DNA of 64,000 bases from Salisediminibacterium beveridgei (GCF_001721685.1 NZ_CP012502.1:2666001-2730000), one strand, 5' to 3'. Positions 35,455 to 43,530 are shown, counted from the first letter of the stretch. Notes: generated by a model not told the origin, from the sequence alone. Program-made: numbers and translations.

Positions 35455-35796
35455 TTATTCAGGTTCGTTCCACATACTTGCAATCCGGAACTCCCCATCG
35501 ACTTCATAGCCAATAAACCCTCCTATCCCTTCTTGAACGATCTCTCTGTCCTCAATTTTATAGAGCACCGTTCCTTCAGGCAGGTCTCTCGCCTCGCTGT
35601 TTGCTGCGGCGGTGCCATTCACCTCTTCCGTCAAGACGCCAATCTCCTTTTCCAGATCTTCTTTAGTCAACGGTTCATACGTGGCAATATAGAGATGCCC
35701 TTCCCACATGAAATGGGGTGCATCGATCGATGAATCACATGCCGTCAACACCGTCCCGAAACAAAGGATCAGCAAACCGGTGACAAGATTTTTCAT
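35455..35796 (-). CDS. Small lipoprotein of unknown function
   Basis: Lipobox LTAC (Cys20) follows a typical signal peptide. The 94-residue mature part is acidic, with KEDLEKEIGVLTEEV and GFIGYEVDGEFRIA. AGAGGGGG precedes the ATG. No family was recognised. It belongs to a run of small exported or membrane proteins on the same strand. Confidence 0.6.
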   Translation of the reverse strand: MKNLVTGLLILCFGTVLTACDSSIDAPHFMWEGHLYIATYEPLTKEDLEKEIGVLTEEVNGTAAANSEARDLPEGTVLYKIEDREIVQEGIGGFIGYEVDGEFRIASMWNEPE

Positions 35797-35868
35797 GTTC
35801 GATCCCCCTCTCCTTCAGGCATCCGGTCGATTCTTTGTTTGTGGAATAACAACTGTCTTTCCATGGGT

Positions 35869-36039
35869 TCATGCCGTCAGCCATCTGCTCACTTGGGAGA
35901 TGATCAAATGATTCATGATTACAACCAGGACAAATACGATCAATGGCTCAGACGTGCTTCCCACCGCAAAAAGAAGCAAAGGAATCAGCACGGAAAAGAA
36001 TAGCATGAAACCGATATAATACCGTATAACATTAGACAT
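35869..36039 (-). CDS. 56-residue two-helix membrane protein
   Basis: The ORF MSNVIRYYIGFMLFFSVLIPLLLF, turn GSTSEPL, second helix IVFVLVVIMNHLII ends VSRWLTA. AGAGGGGG lies about 10 nt before the ATG. Two membrane helices linked by a short loop suggest a hairpin membrane protein. Function is unknown. Confidence 0.5.
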   Translation of the reverse strand: MSNVIRYYIGFMLFFSVLIPLLLFAVGSTSEPLIVFVLVVIMNHLIISQVSRWLTA

Positions 36040-36155
36040 GATTCAGTTCCCCCTCTTCATTGATCAAATCACTGCACCCGATTGGGACGATTTCCCTTCA
36101 GCGATTTGAAATTTACTTTTTGTGCTATCAATGTTTACTGATTAACCGTTCATAC

Positions 36156-36356
36156 TCATTTTCGCCAATCAACATGCTGTTTTAACACATCATCAATATA
36201 TTGAGCCACCGGATTTGAATTCCGATTGGTCTTCCTAATCAGGTGCTGATAGATGTGGACAAAGCCTTTAAACAAGACGTATCCGATCATGACACCAATG
36301 AAATTTAAAAACACATCATCCATTATCACTAAACGCAAATGAAAATCAATTAGCAT
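36156..36356 (-). CDS. 66-residue protein resembling the C-terminus of VanZ-like proteins
   Basis: DDVFLNFIGVMIGYVLFKGF resembles the last membrane helix of VanZ-family proteins (pattern D-D-V-x-L-N-x-x-G-x-x-x-G-Y), but the three upstream helices are missing. AAGGGG lies 8 nt before the ATG, so it may still be translated. It is either a remnant of a VanZ gene or an independent short protein. Confidence 0.4.
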   Translation of the reverse strand: MLIDFHLRLVIMDDVFLNFIGVMIGYVLFKGFVHIYQHLIRKTNRNSNPVAQYIDDVLKQHVDWRK

Positions 36357-36427
36357 GCGTTCTTCCCCTTGATACCGCGGACTGTATGCATATCTGACCC
36401 AACTTCATCAAGCGCGTTTTTGCAGCT

Positions 36428-36856
36428 TTATGACCTCTTGTTCAAGAACACCGCAATGCATGAGTAAGCCAGTAATCCCACAGTGATCACAGCAGGCCCT
36501 GCCAATTGCTGCACTGCATTTCCAACAGGAACATCAAAGATTACAGATGTGATATACCCCAACACAATAAAAGCCGCTACAACCGCTGCGTTTAAATAGT
36601 TCAGTGCCTTTATACTGGCTCGTTGTTTCTTAATCACCCAGATCGCAACCAGAAACATGAGCAGTGTCATCGACACTTCGATGGCAGTTGTCCAGTCGCC
36701 TAACCTGGTCAGCTCAGAAAAGGCTTCAGATCTTACGCCATCCTGATTCGTCCATCCTTCCCTCAACTGATGCTTATAGATTTCAAGGCCTGTATACAAA
36801 CTGTTCATGAATAATATCAGCGTGACATACACAATCGAAAACATTTTGATATTCAA
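36428..36856 (-). CDS. Four-helix membrane protein of unknown function
   Basis: This 142-residue protein probably starts at TTG (GGGGG 6 nt upstream). Hydrophobic segments lie at about 5-22, 57-75, 85-108 and 115-138. The first extracellular loop is hydrophilic (EIYKHQLREGWTNQDGVRSE). No family was recognised. Confidence 0.5.
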   Translation of the reverse strand: MNIKMFSIVYVTLILFMNSLYTGLEIYKHQLREGWTNQDGVRSEAFSELTRLGDWTTAIEVSMTLLMFLVAIWVIKKQRASIKALNYLNAAVVAAFIVLGYITSVIFDVPVGNAVQQLAGPAVITVGLLAYSCIAVFLNKRS

Positions 36857-36904
36857 TCTCTGCCCCCTCTCCCTCGTGCACCCGCTGGTAGTTAAGACCT
36901 TTGA

Positions 36905-37054
36905 TTATCCTGCCAAAAACAGAACTGCAAACAGAGCAAAAGCCACGAACGAACTTGCAACATAAGGCAGAGGGGCACCCATGTGAACAACACGACAGCA
37001 AGTACAAAGAAAGCAATTCCCATCGAAACCGGAAATAAAAAAATTGTTGTTCAT
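36905..37054 (-). pseudogene. Small membrane protein gene with apparent compensating frameshifts
   Basis: The ATG has a good site (GGAGG, 7 nt) and the frame stays open for 49 codons, but residues 9-27 (GFDGNCFLCTCCRVVHMG) look unlike a protein. Reading that stretch in the neighbouring frame gives FPVSMGIAFFVLAVVLFTWVP, a clean membrane helix, and the original frame then continues LPYVASSFVAFALFAVLFLAG. A run of seven A (37037-37043, plus strand) is the likely slip site. Confidence 0.35.
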
Positions 37055-37317
37055 CGCATTGCCTCCTCACGGTTGATCAAAGCCACATTGTCTGTTGTTC
37101 AGTCGTTCGCTGACCACAATACCCAAATTTCAACCGTTTATCTCTGATGCATTGAGCGTATCATACTTTTCTATATTTGGGTTTAAATCCCTTGAAAATT
37201 TCTGGTCTTTGTCATATCCATCAACAGTTAAATAATAAAGTATTCTCATCTATGCTTACAGATCAATGATCTTTTATCGTTCAGATGAAACATGTTCCGA
37301 TTAAGAAAACGCGTGAT

Positions 37318-37773
37318 TCAGTCATCCTTGACTTCATTTGAAAATACTGCCCGTACCTTCTTATGAAGCCTATTATCTTCTTCAGGTATCTCATATTGAG
37401 TGTCATACATTTGAGCACTGTCATATCCTAATGTGATTACATATTCATTGCCTTCCTTTGTTTCAAGACGAATTTCATAATCCCAAATTGGTATTTCATC
37501 ATTTCTCTTCATGACCATATCTGAACTTTCATCGATCACATCTATCATCTTTTCAGGGGACTCGACGACGATTTGCTCTTCCTGGCCCTCTAATTGGTCA
37601 TAAGCTCTTTTTCGGGTATTATGGAGCTTCATTTCCACAATTTCCTCCTCGCCTATCCATTCTTCCATGATTTCACCATAGGTTGTGTATTTCATTTGGT
37701 CATAGATAACAAAGCCCACAATGAATACAACGAATCCGGTTACGAATAGAATCGTCTTTTTTCTCACGTACAT
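37318..37773 (-). CDS. Membrane-anchored protein of unknown function
   Basis: An N-terminal anchor (TILFVTGFVVFIVGFVIYD) is followed by about 125 acidic residues, expected outside the cell. AAGGGGGGG precedes the ATG. No family was recognised. The gaps on either side (about 260 and 300 bases) hold no convincing gene. Confidence 0.55.
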   Translation of the reverse strand: MYVRKKTILFVTGFVVFIVGFVIYDQMKYTTYGEIMEEWIGEEEIVEMKLHNTRKRAYDQLEGQEEQIVVESPEKMIDVIDESSDMVMKRNDEIPIWDYEIRLETKEGNEYVITLGYDSAQMYDTQYEIPEEDNRLHKKVRAVFSNEVKDD

Positions 37774-38070
37774 CCCCCCCTTTTATAAATCATCCACTTT
37801 CAAATCATTCTATTTTTTATTTTATTACATTCTTTTTATTGGAATCATACGTATTTGTCGTCACTTATGATCGTTGACGAAAGTGACCAGAATGGGCCTT
37901 TTTTCTCAAGAGTTTCGATTGCGATGAGAAGAACCTTTAAAAAAACTAACCGTAATCGGCAAAATGAAGTGAAGACGATTAACATTTTTATTACAGGAAT
38001 TATAATACCATATATAGAAAGATATGATACACTTTGATTATCTTCATTCATTGTAAAAGGGGGAAAGGAT

Positions 38071-38574
38071 ATGCAAAATAAAGAGAAAATCAAAACGTAT
38101 GCACTTATTTTATTAACCATTTGCTTTGTCATCACTGCACCCATGCTTTTTCAAGCTAAAATGGAAGATAGAAGACAATACGAAGCTTTTTTAAATGAGT
38201 TTTATGCTAACCTGGACAATACATTATATTCAATTGAGTATTTTTTATCTGAAGAAGAAAAAGGTGTAACAACTTTAGCAAGTATTGAACATAATTTAGA
38301 AACGACTCATTTACTATTGCGTATGGGTGACAAAACGGTGAATAGCCATATCAGTGCCCAACCAAGGTTTTTTGCAGGACGAATCACACAACACCCTAAT
38401 GATGAGGGAACCTTAACTGAAGAGCAGCAATCAGAATTGGAGAAAGTTCGGGAAGGCCTTCAATACATGAAGGAAGGGTTGTATTCTGAGGAAACCGGAC
38501 AGGAAAATAAACATTTATCGGCAAAAGAATTCAATGCAATCATTGAACAAGGCGCAAGTATCGGTGCACCATGA
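38071..38574 (+). CDS. Single-pass exported protein of unknown function
   Basis: The N-terminal helix (TYALILLTICFVITAPMLF) acts as anchor or uncleaved signal. The rest is helical and hydrophilic with TLTEEQQSELEKVREGLQYM. AAGGGGGAAAGG precedes the ATG. It is first in a plus-strand run of three genes of similar type. An 11-bp inverted repeat (TTCATTTTTCT/AGAAAAATGAA, 38591-38640) follows it. Confidence 0.55.
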   Translation: MQNKEKIKTYALILLTICFVITAPMLFQAKMEDRRQYEAFLNEFYANLDNTLYSIEYFLSEEEKGVTTLASIEHNLETTHLLLRMGDKTVNSHISAQPRFFAGRITQHPNDEGTLTEEQQSELEKVREGLQYMKEGLYSEETGQENKHLSAKEFNAIIEQGASIGAP

Positions 38575-38643
38575 CAAAACGCATTCGATGTTCATTTTTC
38601 TCTGCATTTCAAGATAGCTTTTTAAAAACAGAAAAATGAAAGA

Positions 38644-39027
38644 TTGGAGTTGATTTTATTTAGTACTAACAAATACATTCCATTTTATCTGGCGTTCTTA
38701 TGTTTCGTGTCATTCGTGAATGGGCTTACTTTTTGGAGAGACGATCAAATGATTTCAGCAGCAGTTGGCATAATTGCTTCGGCATGGTTGCTCCTGACTT
38801 TAATCGGTTATCGTAAAGGGATTAATTTATTCTTGTGGTCAGGAATGATCATTCTTTCAACGTATACGCTTTATATGATGGGTTCGTTTATCTGGTCATT
38901 CACATCAGAAACGGTTTCTTTATTTTTAGTTGTACTGGTCCTTTTGCTGACAACAGTTAATCTATTCGTCATTGTTAAATTGAAAGAGGCGATTAACCTT
39001 CATCAACAACCAAACAACGCCAGCTGA
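38644..39027 (+). CDS. Four-helix membrane protein of unknown function
   Basis: The protein has about 120 residues with four membrane helices (YIPFYLAFLCFVSFVNGL, ISAAVGIIASAWLLLTLIG, and two more) and a short cytoplasmic tail. The start is uncertain: the frame opens at TTG, but the only site-like sequence (TTGGAG) overlaps it, so translation may begin a few codons later at a non-ATG codon. No family was recognised. Confidence 0.5.
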   Translation: MELILFSTNKYIPFYLAFLCFVSFVNGLTFWRDDQMISAAVGIIASAWLLLTLIGYRKGINLFLWSGMIILSTYTLYMMGSFIWSFTSETVSLFLVVLVLLLTTVNLFVIVKLKEAINLHQQPNNAS

Positions 39028-39132
39028 ATAAGACAAGAAAACTGCATTAGACTTCCATTTTTATGAAGGTTTTTTATACATATCAGAATTGAACGTTCAA
39101 AGAACGATAAAATAAAAAGGGATGATGATTAC

Positions 39133-39636
39133 ATGAAACCATTTTTCAATATATTCGTTTTGATATTCTTGTCAACAGTTCTCACAGGCTGCCAAGGTGA
39201 AGATCAAATAAACGAATTAGATTGGGGAGAAACCGCCGAAACGGGGACATTGGAAATCACCCCAACGGATATTCAGGTGAATCGTGATCATGATGAGACT
39301 GTGTTCTGGGATGTAAGTGAATCGGGACAAGAAGTCATCATCGATTTGGAAATCAAAAACATGTCAGACTCCGTCGTCATCATGGACCGGGATTTTTATT
39401 ATGAGTCATTCGGTGTACTGCACGAGGAAGACGTGATGGAGGGAGAAATCACTGTTGCAAGAATGGACCTGGACATCATGCCGCTCCCAGTTTACCAAGA
39501 TGATTTGGATGAAGGCGCGTCCATCGAAACCCAAATCATAGTAGTTGTGGATGAAGGGGAATTGTTCTCATTAGCATTTGATGCAGATGGATATTCTGAA
39601 AATGAATCATATGAAGTGAGTTGGGCGATCGAATAA
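39133..39636 (+). CDS. Lipoprotein of unknown function
   Basis: Lipobox LTGC (Cys20) ends a clear signal peptide. The mature 148 residues are acidic and beta-rich (EVIIDLEIKNMSDSVVIMD), like the DUF4352-type beta-sandwich lipoproteins, though I cannot assign the family firmly. AAAAGGG precedes the ATG. Extracellular, membrane-attached. Confidence 0.6.
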   Translation: MKPFFNIFVLIFLSTVLTGCQGEDQINELDWGETAETGTLEITPTDIQVNRDHDETVFWDVSESGQEVIIDLEIKNMSDSVVIMDRDFYYESFGVLHEEDVMEGEITVARMDLDIMPLPVYQDDLDEGASIETQIIVVVDEGELFSLAFDADGYSENESYEVSWAIE

Positions 39637-39717
39637 GCACTGTAAAGGGGCAATCTTCAATTTTATCAGACAATTTCTGTTCACTTTCATCTGACAGTAA
39701 AGGGGGTATATATAACG

Positions 39718-39819
39718 ATGAGCAATGTAGGAGTTCCAGGGTTACTGTTAATTCTGATTGTACTTGCCTTAATGGTTGGAGGTATTTGGCTATTATTTCG
39801 TGCACTATCAAAAAAGTAA
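39718..39819 (+). CDS. 33-residue single-pass membrane peptide
   Basis: The ORF reads MSNVGVPGLLLILIVLALMV followed by GGIWLLFRALSKK. AAAGGGGG lies upstream, and a strong terminator follows at 39884, so it looks like the last gene of the plus-strand run. It resembles a short anchor peptide; no family is assigned. Confidence 0.55.
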   Translation: MSNVGVPGLLLILIVLALMVGGIWLLFRALSKK

Positions 39820-39883
39820 TGACTCTTGAATGAACGGGTATTGAACAATCAGGCGTGTTAGTTGAATAAGAAACGATAAATTT

Positions 39884-39914
39884 AAAAGCGGAGAAATTCT
39901 CCGCTTTTATTTAC
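39884..39914 (+). terminator. Intrinsic terminator of the plus-strand small-protein run
   Basis: AAAAGCGGAGAA pairs with TTCTCCGCTTTT and is followed by ATTTACTTTC. Confidence 0.85.
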
Positions 39915-40008
39915 TTTCTTCATTTTATGAGTCAAGGGGATACTCCTTTTAATTCCAAAGAAACTATCCCTTTATTTCTTTAGATAATCAATCATATGCC
40001 CAGGTTAT

Positions 40009-40929
40009 TCAATCCACTAAAGATAACCACAATTTTTCAGACTCGATGACATGTTGCGAAATCAGTTCAATGAATGGTTCATAATTCATCGTTGTGTGTG
40101 CCAGATCAAGAACATCATAATATCTTGCACGTTCCTCATTTTTTATAATGATTGGAGGATAACCATTTTTCATTAACTCAAAGTTAAGAAGTAACCTCGA
40201 AGTACGCCCGTTCCCATCAATGAATGAATGAATTTTCACGAATTCACCATGGATCAGCGTTGCCCTGACAATGGGATGATGCGCTTTCCATTCATTCTTA
40301 TATTCCCCAAGGAGTTTCTGCATGAAATCCCCAACTTCAAAATGCTTCGGCGGAATGTGCTTTGCACCGCTGATGACCACATTTTCACTCCGGTACTTGC
40401 CTGCATTTATATTATCTATTTCTTTTAGTATCAATGAATGAATGTTTTTTATATTCCATTCAGAAAGTGGTTCCTCATTTGCAACCAAATCTTCTATAAA
40501 CGTGATCGCATCCCGATGGTTAATGGTTTCCAGATGTTCCACCATGCTTTTACCGCCGACCGTAATCCCTTCAAGAACGACTTTTGTCTCTGACAGTGTC
40601 AAAGTATTCCCTTCAATGGCATTGCTGTGGTAGGTCCATTCCACAACAAGTTTTTCCCTGAGAGAATTGGCAAGCCCTTTTGTAAAAGGTCTGCGCCCGT
40701 CGATCTTTTTTTTGAGTGAATCGATATAACTGAAATCATATTCCAAGCCAGTGTAACGCTTTTTATTTGCCTGTCTTGCGTCCACAGGTTTAGCCGCTTC
40801 AACAGGTATGGACCAATCCCGACCAATTCTAATTGCCCCTTCAATACGCCCCTCACCGCACAATACCCGAACTCGCCGATCGCTTATTCCCCATTTATTA
40901 CTTGCTTCTTTTGAGTTCATATATTGCAT
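40009..40929 (-). CDS. Fic-domain protein with N-terminal excisionase-like HTH
   Basis: The Fic motif is HSFIDGNGR at 234-242 (His, Asp, Gly, Asn and Arg present), so AMP-transfer or a related activity is possible. SNAIEGN at 102-108 is the inhibitory helix motif of class II Fic proteins, placed before the Fic core. Residues 1-45 (MNSKEASNKWGISDRRVRVL, then IRIGRDWSIP) form an excisionase-type HTH, so the protein may bind DNA. The ATG at 40929 has AGGTGG 6 nt upstream. A dyad overlaps its own -10 box and suggests self-regulation. The target is unknown. Confidence 0.85.
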   Translation of the reverse strand: MQYMNSKEASNKWGISDRRVRVLCGEGRIEGAIRIGRDWSIPVEAAKPVDARQANKKRYTGLEYDFSYIDSLKKKIDGRRPFTKGLANSLREKLVVEWTYHSNAIEGNTLTLSETKVVLEGITVGGKSMVEHLETINHRDAITFIEDLVANEEPLSEWNIKNIHSLILKEIDNINAGKYRSENVVISGAKHIPPKHFEVGDFMQKLLGEYKNEWKAHHPIVRATLIHGEFVKIHSFIDGNGRTSRLLLNFELMKNGYPPIIIKNEERARYYDVLDLAHTTMNYEPFIELISQHVIESEKLWLSLVD

Positions 40930-40951
40930 AACCAACCACCTCACCTAAATA

Positions 40952-40971
40952 TTATACCGCTAACGGAATAA
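40952..40971. promoter_or_regulatory. Palindromic operator overlapping the Fic gene promoter
   Basis: TTATACCGCTAACGGAATAA is a dyad (TTAT-CCG / CGG-ATAA) that contains the minus-strand TATAAT box. The half ATACCGYTAA recurs at 41011-41020, 57 bp further upstream. The N-terminal HTH of the Fic protein is the natural candidate to bind it. Confidence 0.5.
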
Positions 40972-41023
40972 TGTAAAGTTGGATCATGAGATAATCTTTC
41001 CTTTTTCAGTATACCGTTAAAGC

Positions 41024-41057
41024 AAAAAACACCCTTCAGATGATTTCTGAAGAGCGT
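41024..41057 (-). terminator. Terminator of the toxin-antitoxin operon
   Basis: On the minus strand ACGCTCTTCAGA pairs with TCTGAAGGGTGT (two G-T pairs) and TTTTTTGC follows. Related hairpins recur in the R1 repeat. Confidence 0.75.
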
Positions 41058-41091
41058 CGCTTATAAGTATAGTTTTTTCTAGGGTGGAATA

Positions 41092-41406
41092 CTAATGTGA
41101 CATCGTATCTACTTTTTCTTTTTTGAATTCGATTTTCAGCTTTGCTCCTGTATTGGTCCTTTCCAGAATACGCTGAAGTTTGTGAACTGTGATATTCTGT
41201 GAGCCATTTTCCAATCGCGATATCAAGGGTTGCTTTTCACCAGTTAATTCTGCGAATTCTTTCTGTGTTAATCCCATTTCCAAACGGAGTGTAATCAGTG
41301 ATTCTCTTAATTCCTGGTTCATCTCTCGGCTTGAATCCTCTATTAAGGATTTAAATTCAGCATCTTCTGGTGATCGTTTCTTTGTATATCTTTCTCTGAA
41401 TCCCAT
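41092..41406 (-). CDS. HigA-like XRE antitoxin
   Basis: This 104-residue protein has a central HTH-3 domain: LITLRLEMGLTQKEFAEL, TGEKQPLISRLENG and TVHKLQRILER. It ends in a charged tail KLKIEFKKEKVD. AAGGAG lies 8 nt before the ATG, and the start is 2 nt after the toxin stop. The toxin-first order is that of HigBA systems. It should neutralise the neighbouring toxin and repress the operon. Confidence 0.85.
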   Translation of the reverse strand: MGFRERYTKKRSPEDAEFKSLIEDSSREMNQELRESLITLRLEMGLTQKEFAELTGEKQPLISRLENGSQNITVHKLQRILERTNTGAKLKIEFKKEKVDTMSH

Positions 41407-41408
41407 GA

Positions 41409-41771
41409 TTAATTCTCCTTCCTGTCTAACCAATCCTTTTTAATCTTAATTGCAAACTGTATTTCTCTCAAAGGGGTTTTGCTGCTTTTTTTATGAAATC
41501 CATGAGTCAAGAGCAAAAGCGTTTCATCATCTTTAAAGAAGAAGATACGGTAAATGTTACTGCTGTGTTTTATACGCAATTCATAAAGATCATGTTTTTT
41601 AAAATAATCAACATGAGGATGACCCCAGCGCGGTCCAAACCTTTCCAGCAATTCAATATCACGCATGATTTTTTCTGCAGCTTTTGCGGGCAATTGATCC
41701 AGAAATGCCTCTACATAAGATTCACCGTCTCGTGTTGTATAGTCTTCGACACGCCAACTTAAATGATCCAT
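41409..41771 (-). CDS. RelE/HigB-type (Gp49-like) toxin
   Basis: The 120-residue protein has the phage-derived Gp49 pattern: SYVEAFLDQLPAKAAEKIMRDI, LYELRIKHSSNIYRIFFF and LLLLTHGFHKKSSKTP. These are mRNA-cleaving or translation-inhibiting toxins of the RelE superfamily. The start was set at the ATG with GAGG 8 nt upstream; the open frame upstream of it runs into repeat R1. It is co-transcribed with the HigA-like antitoxin behind it. Confidence 0.85.
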   Translation of the reverse strand: MDHLSWRVEDYTTRDGESYVEAFLDQLPAKAAEKIMRDIELLERFGPRWGHPHVDYFKKHDLYELRIKHSSNIYRIFFFKDDETLLLLTHGFHKKSSKTPLREIQFAIKIKKDWLDRKEN

Positions 41772-41876
41772 CTGATATACCTCATAAGTTATATCTTCTT
41801 TTATTATATGATTTCCAAAAGCCGTTGTCCAGTTAACTAAAGATAGCATTTGATACTTCTCTTCATAAAGAATACT

Positions 41877-42130
41877 CTCCAGGATCATCCCTGAAGAGCG
41901 TTCATCTACTTATCCATATTCAAAATCCATTTACACCGCAGGCTTTCAGTCTTCTCTGTACATCACGGTGACCGCTTCCACGTGTGATTGTGGAACACCT
42001 CAATACAATTCCGCGAAATGATCGCATGTTTTTGCGGAAAAGTGTCCCCCCCCTTAGAAAATGACTATAGTCAGTTAAGGTTTAATTGGCAGGTGTGTTT
42101 TGTTACTGGAAAGAAGGACTTTGTAGCGGA
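41877..42130. repeat. Repeat R1, copy 1 (uninterrupted)
   Basis: About 215 bases match 53557-53779 in the same orientation with few differences, including a hairpin (minus strand CTCTTCAGG-GATGAT-CCTGGAGAG). The similarity resumes at 57484-57530 after an insertion in the other copy (GGTGTGTTTTGTTACT and AGCGGAAAGCGT are shared). The minus strand reads like the end of a decayed gene (FAEL, then GVPQSHVEAVTVMYRED between stops). The function is unknown. Confidence 0.75.
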
Positions 42131-42334
42131 AAGCGTCCCATTCTAACAAGCAATTTCTGTTCACTTCAGTCTAGAAATTACAACGTCCGTTTGAACAAAG
42201 CATGCATTATATTTGTGTATGAGTCGATTTATATAATCGTGAGATTATTGGGTTCAGCGCCAGTCCTCATAAAAACGTTGAATTAGTTAAACGTACCTTT
42301 GTGCATCGTCTCCTACAATCTAAATCGAATCAAG

Positions 42335-42388
42335 ATGTTTCATACGGACAGAGGCAGTGAGTTTAAGAACCATGTGATCGACCAGGCA
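42335..42388 (+). pseudogene. IS3-family transposase fragment
   Basis: The plus strand reads MFHTDRGSEFKNHVIDQA, part of the integrase core (second catalytic Asp) of an IS3-type OrfB. No continuous ORF surrounds it. Bases 42131-42429 otherwise hold nothing recognisable. Confidence 0.6.
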
Positions 42389-42429
42389 CACTTATCAAAT
42401 GTTTAAGCATCCTTAGCTTTATTTAGTTC

Positions 42430-43299
42430 TCAGTTTACTAGCATAGTTCTTATACTCTTCTCCTCGGATAATAATTTATTCCTCAAACTCTGATTCTTCA
42501 TGACTTTAGAGATTTCATATGCTTCTCTTTTTAACTCCTCAGCATACTCTATATCCTTGTGATGAAGTCTTATCATACTTTTCCGGAGCAAGCATATCGA
42601 AATTTGAATGTAATAGTTTTTTTCTATGAAAGTGTTTAACATCTCGTCATTTATTATTTCGGCTTTCTTTGTCATTTTTCTGCGCAATAATAACTGAACT
42701 AAATTAAATTTTATCGGTAAAAATACATTCTCATATTTAGAATAAGGAATGTATTTTTCTCCCTGTTTCAAAGCGAATTCTGCTATATGTTGAGCTGTTT
42801 CTATCGGGAAAGCAAATAGAATATTATTAATTAGTTTAATATCTGACAGGTACCAACTGTCGAGTTTCTCTAATCTACCCCAAACTAAATTCCCATATTT
42901 GGAAGCTTCATTATAATCCTCATTTTGAATAGCTAAAAGCGCTTTTGACACACTTAGTATATCTTTAAGTAATACATCGTTTTGAACACTGAGATAGTTC
43001 TTTATCTCCTGTATGATCCCATTTATTTTTTTATTATCAATAAATGTTAGGCTGTTGAATTCACGAATGATTTTCTCTTTTTGTGATTCATTATCATGAT
43101 AATACAAGTAATTAAATTCTGCTATATCCATATCCATATTAAGTAATATCTCATGGAGTTTTTGATAGCTAATTTCAATTTTCCCTAATTCAAACTTGGA
43201 ATAATTAGTTTGGTGCATGACACCATCAGCAACATCAACCTGACTCATGCTTTTTGATAATCTAATTTCTTTAATTAAATATCCAATTTTTGTATTCAT
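42430..43299 (-). CDS. Rgg/MutR-family peptide-responsive regulator
   Basis: The N-terminal XRE-type HTH (IGYLIKEIRLSKSMSQVDVADG, then NYSKFELGKIEISYQKL) is followed by about 220 helical residues forming a TPR-like repeat domain (SVSKALLAIQNEDYNEASKYG, TAQHIAEFALKQGEKYIP). Length (about 289) and layout are those of Rgg-type regulators that bind short signalling peptides. The ATG at 43299 has AGGTGG 5 nt upstream. The gene is AT-rich compared with the chromosome side. A divergent 15-codon ORF with a strong ribosome binding site begins 183 bp away and is a candidate pheromone gene. Confidence 0.8.
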   Translation of the reverse strand: MNTKIGYLIKEIRLSKSMSQVDVADGVMHQTNYSKFELGKIEISYQKLHEILLNMDMDIAEFNYLYYHDNESQKEKIIREFNSLTFIDNKKINGIIQEIKNYLSVQNDVLLKDILSVSKALLAIQNEDYNEASKYGNLVWGRLEKLDSWYLSDIKLINNILFAFPIETAQHIAEFALKQGEKYIPYSKYENVFLPIKFNLVQLLLRRKMTKKAEIINDEMLNTFIEKNYYIQISICLLRKSMIRLHHKDIEYAEELKREAYEISKVMKNQSLRNKLLSEEKSIRTMLVN

Positions 43300-43355
43300 T
43301 TCATCCACCTACTTTAATCATTTATGCTTAAATATCTTAAAATTCATTTTACAGA

Positions 43356-43405
43356 ATATACAATGAAGTCATGATTTTATCTATTTGGTAAATGTCAGTG
43401 TATAT
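43356..43405. promoter_or_regulatory. Inverted repeat between rgg-like gene and peptide ORF
   Basis: ATATACAATGA (43356-43366) and TCAGTGTATAT (43395-43405) match as inverted arms at 10 of 11 positions with 28 nt between them. Sited midway between the divergent regulator and the peptide ORF, it is a candidate operator. Confidence 0.45.
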
Positions 43406-43482
43406 ACTTCGTGAATTTCCTTTCTTTCTACTACTTTATTCTATTCTTGGCATTTATCCAACTATTGAAAGGGGGTAATTAG

Positions 43483-43530
43483 ATGGATTTTATTAAATTG
43501 CTATCAGATTGGTTAATTGGATGTTGTTAA
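43483..43530 (+). CDS. 15-residue peptide ORF, candidate Rgg pheromone
   Basis: The ORF encodes MDFIKLLSDWLIGCC. GAAAGGGGG lies 7 nt before the ATG, a strong site. It points away from the Rgg-type gene, the layout of Rgg/SHP and similar systems. The sequence is short, hydrophobic and ends in two Cys. It lacks a normal signal peptide, as do many SHP and ComS precursors. No known pheromone matches it. Function is inferred only from position, size and translation signal. Confidence 0.5.
   Translation: MDFIKLLSDWLIGCC

Noticed and set aside
37845-38144. Minus-strand ORF upstream of the 38071 gene
   Set aside because: It overlaps the start of a better supported plus-strand gene on the opposite strand, has no ribosome binding site and an unconvincing composition.
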